Shown piece after piece: positions 21,660 to 33,965 of a stretch of 64,000 nucleotides of DNA. A program made the position numbers and the translations under genes. The stretch's first letter is position 1. Each line of letters opens with the position of its first letter. The notes below the pieces were generated by a model. It did not search any database, was not told the DNA's origin, and saw only the letters and a program-made list of their open reading frames with translations. Source of the stretch: Rhabditoides inermis (Eukaryota > Nematoda > Chromadorea > Rhabditida > Rhabditidae); assembly GCA_963966185.1 (NCBI GenBank), contig CAWZYM010000252.1, forward strand, positions 269,501-333,500. The letters run 5' to 3'.

Positions 21660-24600
21660 ATGCTGGCGTTGCTTTCCACTCTTCCATTCCTGTCACTGTG
21701 TGATGCGCACAATATTCTCGTCTACTCGCCGAGATTCGGACACAGCCACTCCACGTTCATGGGAAAAATCGCCGATCTACTGCAGGAAGACGGACACAAT
21801 GTGGTGAGTGCAACCGGAAACCAGTTTTCGTAGAGGAGGGAGGAACTGTTCGATTGTATTGATTTATACCACTAACTGTGTGTAGTGTGTTTTCTTGAAA
21901 GGATCATAAGATTAGCATGAGAACCGCAGGATAATATAGCACAAACCCGACGTTTTTGCAGACAGTGCTCACTCCGATAATGATACCTAACCGGGAGGTG
22001 GTGAAGAAAGCGCGAGTCATCACAGTTCCCCCCGTCGACTTTGTGAGTTCATCACACTGTGAAACTGTAATGTAGAAACCAATAACTAGACTACTACTTT
22101 TTCACTTCCTACCACTTTGTGCATCATGTGCTCTGTATGCGTGAATGTGCTCATTTATGTGCTTGATACTTGTTGGAAGAGTCGTACGCGCTACTCGCAG
22201 CTGTGAACTGTGTGCTTGTTGAGAGTTCGTCGATGCAGGCAATGCGGGACGAGACGCATCGATTCTGGACGCACGACATGCAGGGGGATGGAACGGTGGG
22301 CGCGCGTCGCAAGCATTTCTAATTAGACACAGCGTGCTCCTCGTTTGTACTCATTATCACGTGTCTTATTATGGCACGGTGGGCAAAAGACAGAAAGCAA
22401 GGCATCGTTGTCGTTAAGCATAATAACTGCAGCTAAAGTGTGCTTGATTGTAGAATGCAACTTCTTTAAACAGCAACTCTTTTCCAGATCGCGCCGATTC
22501 TCGGGAAGATCTTTTCAATGCAATGCGAAGGTGATGTGTATGCGACATGTAACTACTTTAGTTGCTAATTGTCATTTGTGTAAGTAAACTAGAGTGGTTT
22601 ATGAAGTGAAACATGTCTGAAAATGTGACTGAAATTTTTCAGAAACATTGAACGCCCTGCCTCGAATATTCGATGAACACACCAAGTTCGATCTTGCCAT
22701 CACTGAAGTGTTCGACTACTGTGGAATAGGTGAGTTATTATCTAGAAAAAAAAAACTAATGCAGATGAAGTACCACGTACATTTGTACAGGTGTGTTTCA
22801 CCGGCTGGGTATCGCGAACACGATTGCGACAGCTTCGTCCAGCGTGTGGGATCCGATCATGGCCGAGGCGGGAGCGCCACTCATGCCCAGTTTCGTGCCC
22901 AGTGAGTAGGTATAGGAACTGGATCGAACAGAGACTACTGACTACTGACAACTACAAACACTCGATATTGCAGCCACCTACTCTTACACGAGTGACGACA
23001 CTTCTCTCAAGTCGAGAATACGGAACCTGATTGCGCTGCAGGTGGGCGGGAAAGTAAAACGTTTGTTTTGTGAACGTGAGCCTTTCCAGTACAGCTACAC
23101 ATTCTTCGGTACGATCGAATCTTCAGTGCAGAAGGTGCTGAACAGGCGGTTCGGCAAGACGTTCCCGAGACTGGGGGTGGGTTAGAATGTGATGTGTGTT
23201 GCTATCAAGTGTCTAATAAGAGTCACTGTGATTTGACTGGATGTGGTGATCTTTGTCTAGGAGCTGGTAGGGCGCGCGTCTCTTATTCTCACAAACGGCG
23301 AGCCGCTGTTGGACTTTCCCCGACCCACGCTCGACAAGGTACACACACACGCACTATATCCATACGATCGCAAATCTTTTTTATACATATGTTTCGTGCA
23401 TTTGGTTTCGTTATGAAAGTTATTATGGAAAGACGTTCTTTTGGTGGCGTCATCGTTCATGCATTTGCTCAAATTCAAAGTGGATCTCTTTTCTTTTCTC
23501 CTCTTTGTTCACTAGAAACAGTTTTTCCTATTCATAAAACCTTATCATTTTCTCCGTGTCAATGTACAGGTCATTCAACTGGGCGGTCTCACAGTGGCAG
23601 AGGCGGATAGGGAAGCCGATCACGAAGCGATAAAGGTGACTGATTATGTATATGTTTCGAAAAAAACATCCGAGCACATTAAAGTTTACTATTTCACTTT
23701 GAAAGGTAACTTTTGGTGAAAATCACTTTTTCAGGATTGGCAGTCGGTGTTAGGCAAGAGGCAGAACAACGTGCTCATCTCGTTCGGATCGGTGGGAAGA
23801 AGATTAGAGAATGAAAGATGAAGCTCCAGCAACTTTTTCGCAAATGAAACAATTTCCAATCACATGAAGCTGCAAGAATAGAAAGAAATATTTCTGTTCG
23901 CAGGTCATGAATTGTACTCTGATGCCGGCAGACACCAAAAAATCAATAATCGACGCAATCAAGACACGCCCGGATACAACATTCATCTGGAAGTATGAGA
24001 CGGTGACTGACTTTTACTTTCTGGACACAAAAAAAGTGTTTGCAGGAAGACGTGGAGTTTGCGGCTGGAGTGGACAACATCCATTTCTCGAGCTGGACGC
24101 CACAGCGAGCGCTGCTCAGTAAGTGTTAGAGTTGCGCTCAATACTCTCAAACGTCATCGAAACGCCTGCAAAACCGTTTCGACGAGTACGTCGCAGTTTT
24201 TAAACTTGCACTGCAAGTTTTTTGAAGGAGACTGATGAGAAAACTCAGTCTTTCAGACTCTGGCCGGGTGCGCGCGTTCGTGACGCATGGCGGTGCGGGA
24301 TCGGTGATCGAGGCTATGGCCGCCGGAGTGCCCATAGTGGCGGTGCGTCTCGTGTCTCATGCTCAACGACTCCATGCATATCTGACCTAGTAGTCGTATA
24401 TGCAAAATGTTTGAGGTGCCGCTGTTCGCGGAGCAGACTCGTAATGCGAATGCGGCGGCGCGGAGAGGCGCCGCAATTGTCATCGACAAGACCACACTCA
24501 AAGACACGCGAGCCGTAAAACAAGTGATAGACACTCTCTTAGATGGACACAGGTGAGCGCTATCAAAATAAAACAATCTTCCACAAAACAACTAAAAAGA

Positions 24601-25112
24601 TGGAACACAATCCAGCCACCGGAACGCAGCGAGAAAGGTGGCGCGCGAGTTTGCGTCCAGGCCGTTCTCTCCAAAAGAACTGCTACTCAAGAATGTGCGG
24701 TGAGTTCTGCCTGGTTTCTTCACCTCTTATCTCTTGTACAGGTTCGTGTGCGAGTTCGGCCCTCTCACCAGCCTCATCCCTGCCGGCGCCAACATGGGGG
24801 TGGTTGAGGTGAGTGTATGCACACACACTCTTCATAACAAAGAAGGTCTAACAAAAACGTGTATTTCAGTACTACAACTTGGATCTTCTCTTTCTTGCCC
24901 TTGTCGCGCTGGCAGGTGTGATGGCTGGCGCGACTCTTCTCTCTCACAAGGCCGTCCAGTACATTCGACACATGCGGAAGGTACGAGGAAAAGCTTCTCT
25001 AGGACAGCTACCCAACAAACAACAATGAAGATTTGTTTGGTTGTTTTCTAACTTTTCGTTTCCGGTCAAGCCGACAGCTACAAGTGCGGCGGAGGGCAAG
25101 AAGAATAAGTGA
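21660..25112 (+). CDS. UDP-glucuronosyltransferase (UGT), full length
   Basis: Nineteen exons join in phase: 21660-21803, 21962-22042, 22239-22295, 22488-22530, 22643-22729, 22791-22901, 22974-23041, 23090-23176, 23261-23338, 23570-23635, 23734-23791, 23904-24002, 24046-24118, 24257-24342, 24416-24552, 24616-24699, 24742-24808, 24870-24980 and 25071-25112; about 500 residues. A signal peptide (LALLSTLPFLSLCDA) is followed by HNILVYSPRFGHSH, the usual catalytic-His opening of UGTs. The donor-binding half has NNVLISFGS, SWTPQRALL, FVTHGGAGSVIEAMAAGVPIV and VPLFAEQTRNA, the UGT signature. A C-terminal transmembrane helix (LLFLALVALAGVMAGATLL) and a lysine-rich tail (KKNK) give a type I ER topology. 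Role: conjugating small lipophilic molecules with a UDP-sugar in detoxification. An AATAAA lies at 25168. Confidence 0.95.
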
Positions 25113-26455
25113 TTATATGTATGAATACCTCATTTGTGCGTGTTGTGTATGTACATTGTCTACGTATAATAAAGCTTGAACGAACGCAGCTGGGTTGCGT
25201 GCATACATCATATAATGTGCTGTTATATGCGAAATATGTCATACACTCTGCAGAATGAACTCCTGCACGTTTTGTGAGCTTCGGTCTATACCGGGGAGCA
25301 GAAACAGCAGAAGTATCAACCCGATACGCAATACGTGCACGTGCGGCTCGAATGAACACTGACTGTCTGTTCTGTTGCTATCGCTACCCTTCTCTCTAGC
25401 TATCCTTTTATATTCCCAACAGCTTTCAACAACAGACTCTGTATTCCCGTCAATTGAGTAATGGTGACGCTCTAAGAATTCGTCATTCGTGTCGATTCGT
25501 TGAGCTGAAAAAAGTGACCCGTCCTCGTTGGCAGGAAAATTTAGCAGGTTCTCTAACTTCACGCAGATATCCCACGCCTGCGCCAGTGAGAGATAGAGCG
25601 AGAAAGAGAGGGCGGCGAGAGATAGAGAGGGAGAGAGGGAGAGAGGGAGAGAGAGGGATAGGGAGAGAGAGGGAGGGAGAGAGAAAGAGAATAGAGAGGA
25701 AGAGAGAGGGAGAGGGAGAGGGAGGGAGGGAGAGAGAATAGAGAGGGAGAGAGAATAGAGAGGGAGAGAGAAAAAGAGAGAGAGGGAGAGAGAGAAAGAA
25801 AGAGAGAGAGAAAGAGGAAGGATAGGTATATTCACGTATACGTCATAGACAACCAATCAATCAATCAATCATTTATCCAGAATCGCTATATCCTGACTAT
25901 ACAACAAGTGCATACGGTACACCACAAGGGCTAAGCGCTGGGAGAAACACGGTTTAGCAACGGGGATGGTAGGGTCGAAGGTCGAAAGTCGATATTATAT
26001 CGATATTCAGTCGATAATCATTCGATTTCCTTTCCATAATTCATTAGAATTAGATACCATTATAGACGATAGTGAGGCTCCGGGTGTTCCTTTCCTTCCA
26101 TTATAATCCACAATAGTAACTCCGCGGGCTAGGAAGGCAGCGTTCTCATGAGCTATTCCCCGCCTTGCTCAAGGGTACTGGGGGAAGATCATTTCGACCC
26201 GACCGCGCGATGCGAGAGAGGAAGAAATAAAATAGACAACCAATCTGAGATTTACGTTAATCTGAGATTTACGTGAAGAACCATGTTCACATGTTCATTT
26301 ACGTGAAATAAACTGCAAAAAAAGTGAATGCGAAGATGGGCATATGTGGATGATTAGCATGCCTCCATAGATGTCGATACGTGGTGGACAGCTGGGCAGG
26401 AAGGTCACTCAGCACTCGTTCCTCGTTCGAGAAAGGTCGCCTCCTCACTTGCACC
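25113..26455. other. Intergenic region between UGT and scramblase
   Basis: Contains a GA-rich tract and a dispersed repeat at about 25853-25945. The latter resembles 16100-16150 (ATCAATCATTTATCCAGAATCG versus ATCAATCGTTTATCCGGAATCG, each read in parts). No gene is supported. Confidence 0.5.
25603..25818. repeat. GA-rich low-complexity tract
   Basis: About 210 bp of GAGAGG/GAGAGA with interruptions; it opens spurious long ORFs on both strands. Confidence 0.95.
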
Positions 26456-27691
26456 ATGGGCACCGAATCGTGCGACCTCGGTGAGGGCTTGTCACCTGCT
26501 GATGTTGGCCCAATGCTTGTTGCCCTACCGGTTCCACTGCTGCCCCACAGTCTCTCACCCTCTCTCTGCCGCCTCTCCCTTCTTCACCCTCTTTCCTTGC
26601 AGACACAATCACACTGGAGTCATCGCGTCTCTCCTCCATGCATATCACCGGCGGCGACGGCGACTCTTCCTTCTACGCCTCCGACGACGACAGCCTCGAC
26701 GAGCTCTCGCAGTGCTCCACCGTCGTCGGCGACGACTTCTACTACCCCCGCCAGCAGAGTACTGTAGTGTACCGTAACCCTGTTACCGTATACCTAGGTC
26801 TGTCGGATGTGTCGGGATATGAGAGCGGCTCGATCACCGAGTCTGTCGTCACCACCAAGAGTACCAAGAGATGTCCCGTGCATGACGGTACTGTACAGTA
26901 GTCTAGGGTTACTGTACGTACAGTAATCTGGTGACTGTAGACACGGACGACGAGGACGAGCCAATCTGCACGCAGCCGGGTACGCAGGCGAAGAAGAAGG
27001 CGAAGCGCTTCTCGGCCGGAGGAGGAGGGGGAGGTACTGTAAAACAAGGTTACTGTACAATACCGTACCTTCAGACGATGGCGGCGCTGGTGCCGGACCC
27101 TCTCCGCTCGCCAAACTCGCCAATATTACCAGCTGCACTGTCCAGCAGGTCGGTCGGTCGGAGGAGGTACAGTACTCCAAACAATCGTTGCAGGACCTGG
27201 AGCTGCTCGAGGCAATCACCGGCTACGAGACGCAGAACAGCTACAAAGTGTTTGCCCCCAACGGAGCGCTGGTGCGTTAGCGGATTACTGTAGGTTACTG
27301 TACCTACCGTACTTGTAGCTGTACTACATGAAAGAGTCGTCGTGCTGCTGCGCACGCAACTGCAACGGCAAGAACCGCTCGTTCAACATGATCGTCACCG
27401 ACACCAGCAAGAAGGTAGCAGTCTAACTATTTATGATTCATATCGATGGATCGATCGATTTCAATTGTCTGCAGGAGGTGATGCGTTTCCGGCGCAAGTG
27501 CAAGCTGTGCACGTGCTGTCTGTGCAAAAAGTGCAGGTGAGAAGGGACTCCGATGCCTTTTTGTCACTCTTCTATTTCTACCTACCTATCAATTCCCCTA
27601 TCTACTAGGTTCTTGCGGATGCCGTGCTGCCACTGCTGCAATCACGAGATTCTCATCGAAGCCCCGCCCGGACAGCAGGTGAGAGAGAGGG

Positions 27692-27742
<51 letters not shown>

Positions 27743-28191
27743 GGTGGGTCGTGTCCACGAGATCTGCTCGTGCTGCGGCACGGACTACGTGGTCAAGGAC
27801 GCCGACAACACGTGAGTACTGTATGCCGGCTACTGTACCTACCGTACCCCAGCGCTCACTTCATCGTCGACGGTCCGAATTGCTGCATCATGGCGTGCTG
27901 CCCGTCCAAGGTGTTTGCGGTACGTGGAATACTGTAGTCACCGTAACCCGGATTCTATCGTATACCTTTTCAGTTGAAGACGATGTCGGGCGAGAAGGTG
28001 GGCGCGATCACGAAGAAGTGGTCCGGACTGGCACAGGAGATCTTCACCGACGCCGACAACTTCACCGTCGAGTGTACGTGCACATCATAGCACCGGCGGG
28101 TGCGGGAATTCAAATGGTCGTTTTCAGTCCCCAAGGGCGCGGACGTGTTTATGAAGGCGCGTCTGCTGGGAGCGCTCATTCTCATTGTGCG

Positions 28192-28238
<47 letters not shown>

Positions 28239-28314
28239 TTATCTCTTCCAGGACTTCACTGAGTTCGAGGACTCCGCCGTCGACAAGAACGACAAAAAGA
28301 AGAAGAAGAAGTAG
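26456..28314 (+). CDS. Phospholipid scramblase family protein
   Basis: Thirteen exons: 26456-26480, 26603-26758, 26798-26887, 26941-27033, 27075-27271, 27319-27414, 27475-27536, 27609-27678, 27742-27811, 27853-27919, 27974-28073, 28128-28186 and 28252-28314; about 385 residues. After a disordered acidic/Ser N-terminus come DLELLEAITGYETQNSYKV, the Cys cluster SSCCCARNC, RSFNMIVTDTS, a zinc-like CKLCTCCLCKKC, CCHCCNHEILIEAPPG, GRVHEICSCC, KKWSGLAQEIFTDADNF and LLGALILIDFTEFE, matching the 12-strand scramblase fold. The family's Cys-rich palmitoylation patches are evident. Unlike vertebrate scramblases the C-terminus is KKKKKK with no clear transmembrane helix after ALILID. Six introns of 39-54 bp share a repeated core (see Part 2). 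AATAAA lies at 28462. Confidence 0.92.
26759..27973 (+). repeat. Introner-like introns in the scramblase gene (six)
   Basis: Introns 26759-26797, 26888-26940, 27034-27074, 27272-27318, 27812-27852 and 27920-27973 consist largely of the core TACTGTA-n2-4-TACCGTA in the transcript sense. In one (26888-26940) the second half is TACAGTAA, making it palindromic. The donor is part of the unit (GTACTGTA in three of them) and the end runs TACCGTA..C(C)C/TAG. Confidence 0.8.
27690..27736 (+). repeat. (GA)n microsatellite in intron 8 of the scramblase gene
   Basis: Uninterrupted GA run filling the intron between 27678 and 27742. Confidence 0.95.
28195..28234 (+). repeat. (CT)n microsatellite in intron 12 of the scramblase gene
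   Basis: Uninterrupted CT run just upstream of the last exon's acceptor. Confidence 0.95.
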
Positions 28315-29165
28315 ATGACGTCATCTGACGTCAATTCTTTCTCGCTTACATACTCATTACTCTCACTTCTCGCTTACTCTCTTGTTAGAAGAGACATCGT
28401 TTCAAGTCACAAAATCCGATACTTACAATTTTCCTCGTTCCGATAGTTTAGTTTTTGAATGAATAAAGTTTTTATAAAACGTCTGGTTTTTATGAATGCT
28501 TTCTAGTTTCAAATTTCTACGCTGTTTTGATTAAAAAAAGAGTTGTATTATAACTCATTTATCAGCCAATTTTGCGACTAACATTTTGTAAACTCTCAGC
28601 CGGCATGTGGTACCAATGCAAGAATAGAATCTCACATCTTTTCTTCGAACGTTCGATAGTTCAATCTACTGTCTACTACTCTATATACTCTACTCTCGTG
28701 AAAATTTTTTTTACTAACCCGCCAATGTCCTTAGTGTTATATTAATGCCAACTTGTGAAGCAGCTCTTTACGCTCTGATTGTTTAATCGAACTGCAAACA
28801 GAAGAACATTATTAAATTGATTTAAAAAAAATAGGTGATAAGCATCGCAAATCTTGTGTCCAGCGTTAATTAAGGAAAGATTGACTTTCGAAGATGATGT
28901 GAGTATTGTAGTCAATCGGTTCGCTCCCGGGAATCCGGCGTCTTGAACGTCACCTGGAAGCTAGACGGTGGGAAACGGAGACTTCAGACTTTCCCATTCT
29001 TGCACCCTTCGAACCCTATAGATTATTCATCAAGCACTCTCGAGTTCTCGATGTTGTTTGTCGTGATTACATTTCATTTAGTCTGATACGGAATTTCCAT
29101 CGCACCAGATGCATACAAGGAAACAGCTGAATAGATATTTTCTTTCAACTTTCAACGTTTATTCG
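28315..29165. other. Intergenic between scramblase and Srh receptor
   Basis: The convergent 3' ends of two genes. Nothing else is recognised beyond the scramblase polyadenylation signal. Confidence 0.5.
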
Positions 29166-30528
29166 TTATCGTATTGCTATAACATGAACATTAGAGAGAG
29201 GTATGTTTTGTTGCAGCCCTGTCTTCATTTGTGTCCGTATTCCAAGTCGTTTCGACAGATTGATCGGAAGAAATCTTATGCAGAATTTTCTGTATGAAGG
29301 GTATAAGAGAACCAGAGCGAAGCCGCTTGCAAGACCGTGGCTTGATAGAACCATCATCAGAATGTGATTCGTATCTGAGTTTAAAAAAATAGTATTACAT
29401 CGTTGTTGTTTTTTTTGTTGCTAGCTCACTTTGAAACATCCACATTTCGAATAGCAAAGCCAGAACGACGCACGAAGCTGGAATCATCATGGCAACAGTA
29501 GGAAAAGTTATCTGAAAATTGATTTATGACTATACTGAGTAAAAAGATAACTTGAAATATCTCACTTGAAGTATGAGTTGTACGAGGAAAACTTTATGCA
29601 ACTTCTTTGTTCGGCTGCTCATCGTTGTTCGGTGACTGTTGAGTATGAAAAATGAACCAAATATGCAAATCGTTATCAAAAGCGATATAACAATCATTTC
29701 AATCATTAAAACAGTGAGCCAAACCTATAAATGAGTATCACAAGTTTCCGATGTTAGTTTGAAAAAGTTATTTGATACAGTACACGAACAACTTGATCTA
29801 AATGAAATGTCTGTACCTTTACGTGAGAATTTCTAGTATTATAGACAACGGCTCGATCCCAGAAGACTTGTTCTTTCAGCATAGGATATTCTCGAACAAA
29901 TTCCAGTTTCTCGGTCATGTTCATAACTCCCACTCCAACAATAATTATTCCATACAAAAATAAAGGAACGAATAATAAGAAATATAAAAGTATAGTGATG
30001 CAAAAGAAGTGTGTTTCTGGAACATTTCCGAGTAATAACTGAAATGGTACGATGAACATGAACATGACTGGTTTATCATACGTGAAAGCGATACATAAAT
30101 GGTTGCGCAACGGAACATCCAGCGAATATACCAAACGAAAGTGTAAATATCTGAAACTGGAGTCTTTTCATTGATTCTCACCGACTTACTACAAGATAGT
30201 GGGTAGGAATTCTGAATACAGTACTCAATATTCCTCCGGGTACTCCGGCTGATAACGGAAGCCAAATACAAGGAGTAGTCAGCGAACCGACCGTAACATC
30301 AAATAGGAGAGAAGTTAACTGAATAGAAATATTATATATTTTTCATTTTCATACTGATATCACTTGGTGTGTAAATAGATGCCATCGATAGACTTTCATA
30401 GTGTTCGAAGCTCCTCGGATAATCATATACAAAATGAAGATACTAATAGGAACAACTAGAAAAATATTGAATACATGAACTATTCGAAAGAATAGAGAAG
30501 GGTCTTTGAATGGTAGTGTGATAGACAT
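29166..30528 (-). CDS. Srh-type serpentine chemoreceptor, complete
   Basis: Exons (complement) 30364-30528, 30193-30318, 30082-30150, 29817-30038, 29566-29724, 29430-29511 and 29166-29374 give about 343 residues, the usual Srh length. Seven hydrophobic segments are visible, with LVVPISIFILYMIIRG (TM1), CIWLPLSAGVPGGIL (TM2), CSVAQPFMYRF (TM3), LLYFLLFVPLFLYG (TM4), VISLLITICIFGSFF (TM5), VAMMIPASCVVLALLF (TM6) and SSHGLASGFALVLLYPSYRKF (TM7, shown in part), the last carrying the family's conserved HG and PYR-like motif. Start taken at MSITLPF; an in-frame ATG 87 bp upstream (30615) would add 29 residues. Likely a chemosensory GPCR in sensory cilia. The nested receptor at 16.4-17.8 kb has the same exon phases. 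Confidence 0.88.
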
Positions 30529-30885
30529 CTCAGTTATGCATGAATGAAATTGTAGGAAGGAGTCGAGATAGCAAAAGCTAGATGGCAGGTGATTAGATAG
30601 ATAATTAGATTTCATGAATCATATACACAATTCCAGAAAGAAATTAAAGGTACAGTGGCGACTTTTTTTGAACTTTTGGTACTTCTAAAATCGTTTTAAC
30701 CTAAAGGTTATTCGAAAAGTGGAAAAGAACGACGATTCTCCGTTGCTTTCAAATATTGCAACTCGCTGTTGCAACATTTTATTTCAAACTCGAAATTGGT
30801 CCTGCCACGACTTCCCTTCCGTTAAACGCTTCAATACTGCCAATTTGCCAGAGAAGGCATAAGCCCAGATGAACGAAGCTTGCTA

Positions 30886-30960
30886 ACTTACTATGTGGCT
30901 CAATGCGTGTGTGCGCCGTTATGGCACATAACTCACCGGTTCGAGTCCTTTCTACGGCAA
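30886..30960 (+). other. Decayed tRNA-like sequence
   Basis: An A-box-like GTGGCTCAATGCG and a B-box GGTTCGAGTCC stand 45 bp apart, with a stem-loop between (TGTGC/GCACA). The T-stem does not pair and there is no clean acceptor stem, so this is a tRNA pseudogene or a SINE head, not a functional tRNA. Confidence 0.55.
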
Positions 30961-31215
30961 ATGTTTGCATGAGTGGTGATACGCGTTAAAGAGAGCTAGT
31001 TGCAGAACTAAGTTGCCACTGTTCGGGAAGCAAATAAAAACGATCTTTTGATGAGATAGATTTCTAATCGATAATCCTTATAATAAATGTCCATCCCTAT
31101 GAAGGATTTTTCGCTAAAAAATACATCGTGGATTTTGAACATACTGCACACATAACGAAATGCATTGCAGTCTTCACTTGTTTTCATGATACTAAATCTC
31201 TGAGTCTCTCACAGA

Positions 31216-31270
31216 ACCTCGTGGCGTAGTAGTAACGCTCTCGCTCAGCGAGCAGGTCCGCGGGTTTGAC
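31216..31270 (+). other. tRNA-like SINE head (partial)
   Basis: GTGGCGTAGTAGTAACGC resembles an A-box arm, CTCGCTCAGCGAG an anticodon arm with a shrunken loop, and GCGGGTTTGACTTT a weak B-box. No acceptor stem is present. Confidence 0.45.
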
Positions 31271-31576
31271 TTTGGATACTCAAACAGTTTTGTTAAAATG
31301 GAAACATCATCCTACGGATTCTGACCTTTGTCTAACTACGTATTCTAATGTCTCAACTATCCTAATCGCGCTCACTTGGCGCGAGATTCGCCGTTTTCAA
31401 GAATGGAAGGGAGGGAAAGCGAAAACTTTGAATGACATTTCGTCTCGCCGCCGGCGCAGCCCAGTTCGCGAGAGTGTTGCACCGGTTTTGGTACTACGCC
31501 TACTACGCTGCACTACTCACACATCCGCCCTAAACTGTATTATGTCTCCGCTGCTCTGCGAGATAAATGCTTCAAA

Positions 31577-31896
31577 GGGACATACCACTCTGAATTTCAT
31601 GTATAAACCACGACTGCCACGTGATAGAAAATGGAAAAACAATCATGATGATCAATTAACCATATGCCTAAAATGAACGGAACACGTTGAAAGTTCGGTG
31701 CAAAACTCCGACAAACGTAGTGAGATATACACTCGAGAAAAGTATATCTCACTACGAAAAAAAATACTTCGCGGCGCGTTATCTACATTTTGTATTCATT
31801 TTTAGCATACAGTTTATCGATGAAAAGTGATTGTATTTTGACCTTCTATCACGTAGCAGTCGCAGTTTACACCAGAAGTTTAGAGTGATATGTTCC
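31577..31896. mobile_element. Foldback MITE with internal hairpin
   Basis: Outer arms about 31577-31645 and 31829-31896 are inverted copies (GGGACATACCACTCTGAATT against its complement, CGACTGCCACGTGATAGAA against its complement, with substitutions). At the centre CGTAGTGAGATATAC and GTATATCTCACTACG form a perfect 15-bp hairpin (about 31717-31755). No ORF. Confidence 0.72.
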
Positions 31897-32348
31897 GGCA
31901 CAAGTAGGGACCGGTTTATGCTTGAAATATGCAAAGAGAGTGTGCTCTACCTCACAGTCAGAGAGAGAGAGTCGCACGGAGTCGCACACCAACCTCTCTT
32001 TTACTCTGGCTGCTGACTCCATCGCCGCATATGAGACGATACATGGGGATTCGGGAACGTCGTGAGCATACACACTGTTAAGCGATAGTGAATATCCGTT
32101 ACGAACGTTTAATCGCTAAGAGCATGTATTACGCGTTTCACAATGAAACAACAATCAACTACTGAACAGGATAGCGAAACAGGCAGAGTGGGATGAACAG
32201 AAGGATACGGTTACGTCGCCAAGGAAATTTGCCGTGAAAGAGCTAATGCGAGACCGTACACGGAATCTGAGCATCTAAGTGCTGCACACGTCAAAAGTAT
32301 TTGTGATCAAGTTGAGATAGCAGGTTTGTGTTTATTGTTTAGTGTAGA

Positions 32349-32480
32349 AATAATATTTTTATGCATGTGCTTTTGTTGAATTATGATAGACCCAAACAGA
32401 GGTGCTTTACGTTTGTACTTTTTAAAAGAGAATGAATGTCCTTTTCTTGAATTTCAAAGATTTTTTTTCAAATGTTATTG
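32349..32480. mobile_element. Foldback MITE family A, copy 2 (one arm)
   Basis: ATGCATGTGCTTTTGTTGAAT, TACTTTTTAAAAGAGAATG and ATGTCCTTTTCTTGAATTTC follow the right arm of the 3.06-3.48 kb element (or complement of its left arm), with substitutions. The opposite arm is missing. Confidence 0.7.
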
Positions 32481-33344
32481 TTTTTTAAACAACAAAAATA
32501 ACAACAACAATACAACGCGCGTGAACGATGACGCAAATCACAAACAGTGGGCACATTATCGCGCTCTCCCGCACACGTTCCGCATCACGAACCAATGAGG
32601 GCGCGGGGACGGGGCTAGTGAGCGGGTCTTTCAGCGAATCAGCGACCAGCAGCATACCTCACAGACGTGCAGACCTAACAAGCGAACATATTTTTGGGTC
32701 TTAAACTATTGTTTCATGTTTTGTTTTGGTTTATAGTTATTCAACGGACGATTTACAGACAATATCATGATATAATACTGAAACATTTATTATTTGAATG
32801 ACTTACAAGCGATTTTGGCGGCTCTGCGGGCCGAGCGGCTTTGCGCGCCGCTGGATAGGACCCAAACGAAAAACTAATTTCTAGAAGGCTGTAGTATTAG
32901 AACTTCCTTGTATATGATATTGTGAACATACAATACATCATCCTAATATATAGAAAACGGCCTGTCCGTCCGTCTGTCTGTAAGTGACGCTCATTCGTCG
33001 CTTATATAGCCTAGCCGCCGCCAGCGTGTGAGACGCGCCGCGTTTGCACTGTTGTTTTCAGTTATAGGCGAAAGTGAGAGAACAGAGACTAGCTACTGAC
33101 TAAGACGGAGCTTTTCGAGGATGAGGGAGAGGTGTCGGAGGCAAAACGAGGAAGTAATGAGGGTGCACGCAAAAGAAAGAGGGGTGAAAGAGAGAGAGAG
33201 AGAGCGAGCAGCGAGAGAGAGAGAGAGAAACTATCAACTACCTATGAACTAAGAAGATCTGAGATAGAGAGAGAAAAAAGAGAAAGAGAGACTAACTATG
33301 CACTAACTATGGTGAGGGAAAATAAGGTTGCACGCAGGAAAAAA

Positions 33345-33398
<54 letters not shown>

Positions 33399-33924
33399 GG
33401 AGAGAGAGAAAGAGAGAAAGAGACTAACAGAGAATAGAGTGAGCACGGTAAGAAGAGAGAGCACAGAGAGAGCAAGAGACAGAGAGATCAATCTTGAACT
33501 CATATTCACTGAGAACGGAAATGTTGGAAACAGCTTGCGCAGAACAGCGAGGCGAGGCGAGAACAGAATGAGTAAGTGAGTGAGTGATTGGGGAAGGAGC
33601 CGAGTGGCAGAAGACTGTGTGACCGGAGTGTTGCGAAACAAAAGTGAGCGAGCGGACTTGTGGCGCGCCCGCAATTGAAGGACGGTAGACAAATAACATT
33701 CAGGGAATGGAGGACAGAGAGAGTGCATATGCATCCGGATAAAGGAGAGGGAGAGAGAAAAGAGAGGGAGTGAGAGCCGTGTGCGACCGGCGCTGTTTGA
33801 TGCATAGTACTGTAGCCTCACGGACTATGGGGTACGGCGTACGGTAGGCAAAATAGAAACCGGAGAAAGATACAGGGCAAAGGAATAAAGAATGAGTTGG
33901 CGTGACATAGGGAGAGAGAACATG

Positions 33925-33965
<41 letters not shown>

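Noticed and set aside
25239..25856. Minus-strand 205-codon Ser/Leu/Pro ORF
   Set aside because: Mostly translation of the GA tract; no splice or family support.
33132..33437. Plus ORF rich in Arg/Glu resembling an SR-like protein
   Set aside because: Composition follows the GA microsatellite and no flanking exons join in phase.
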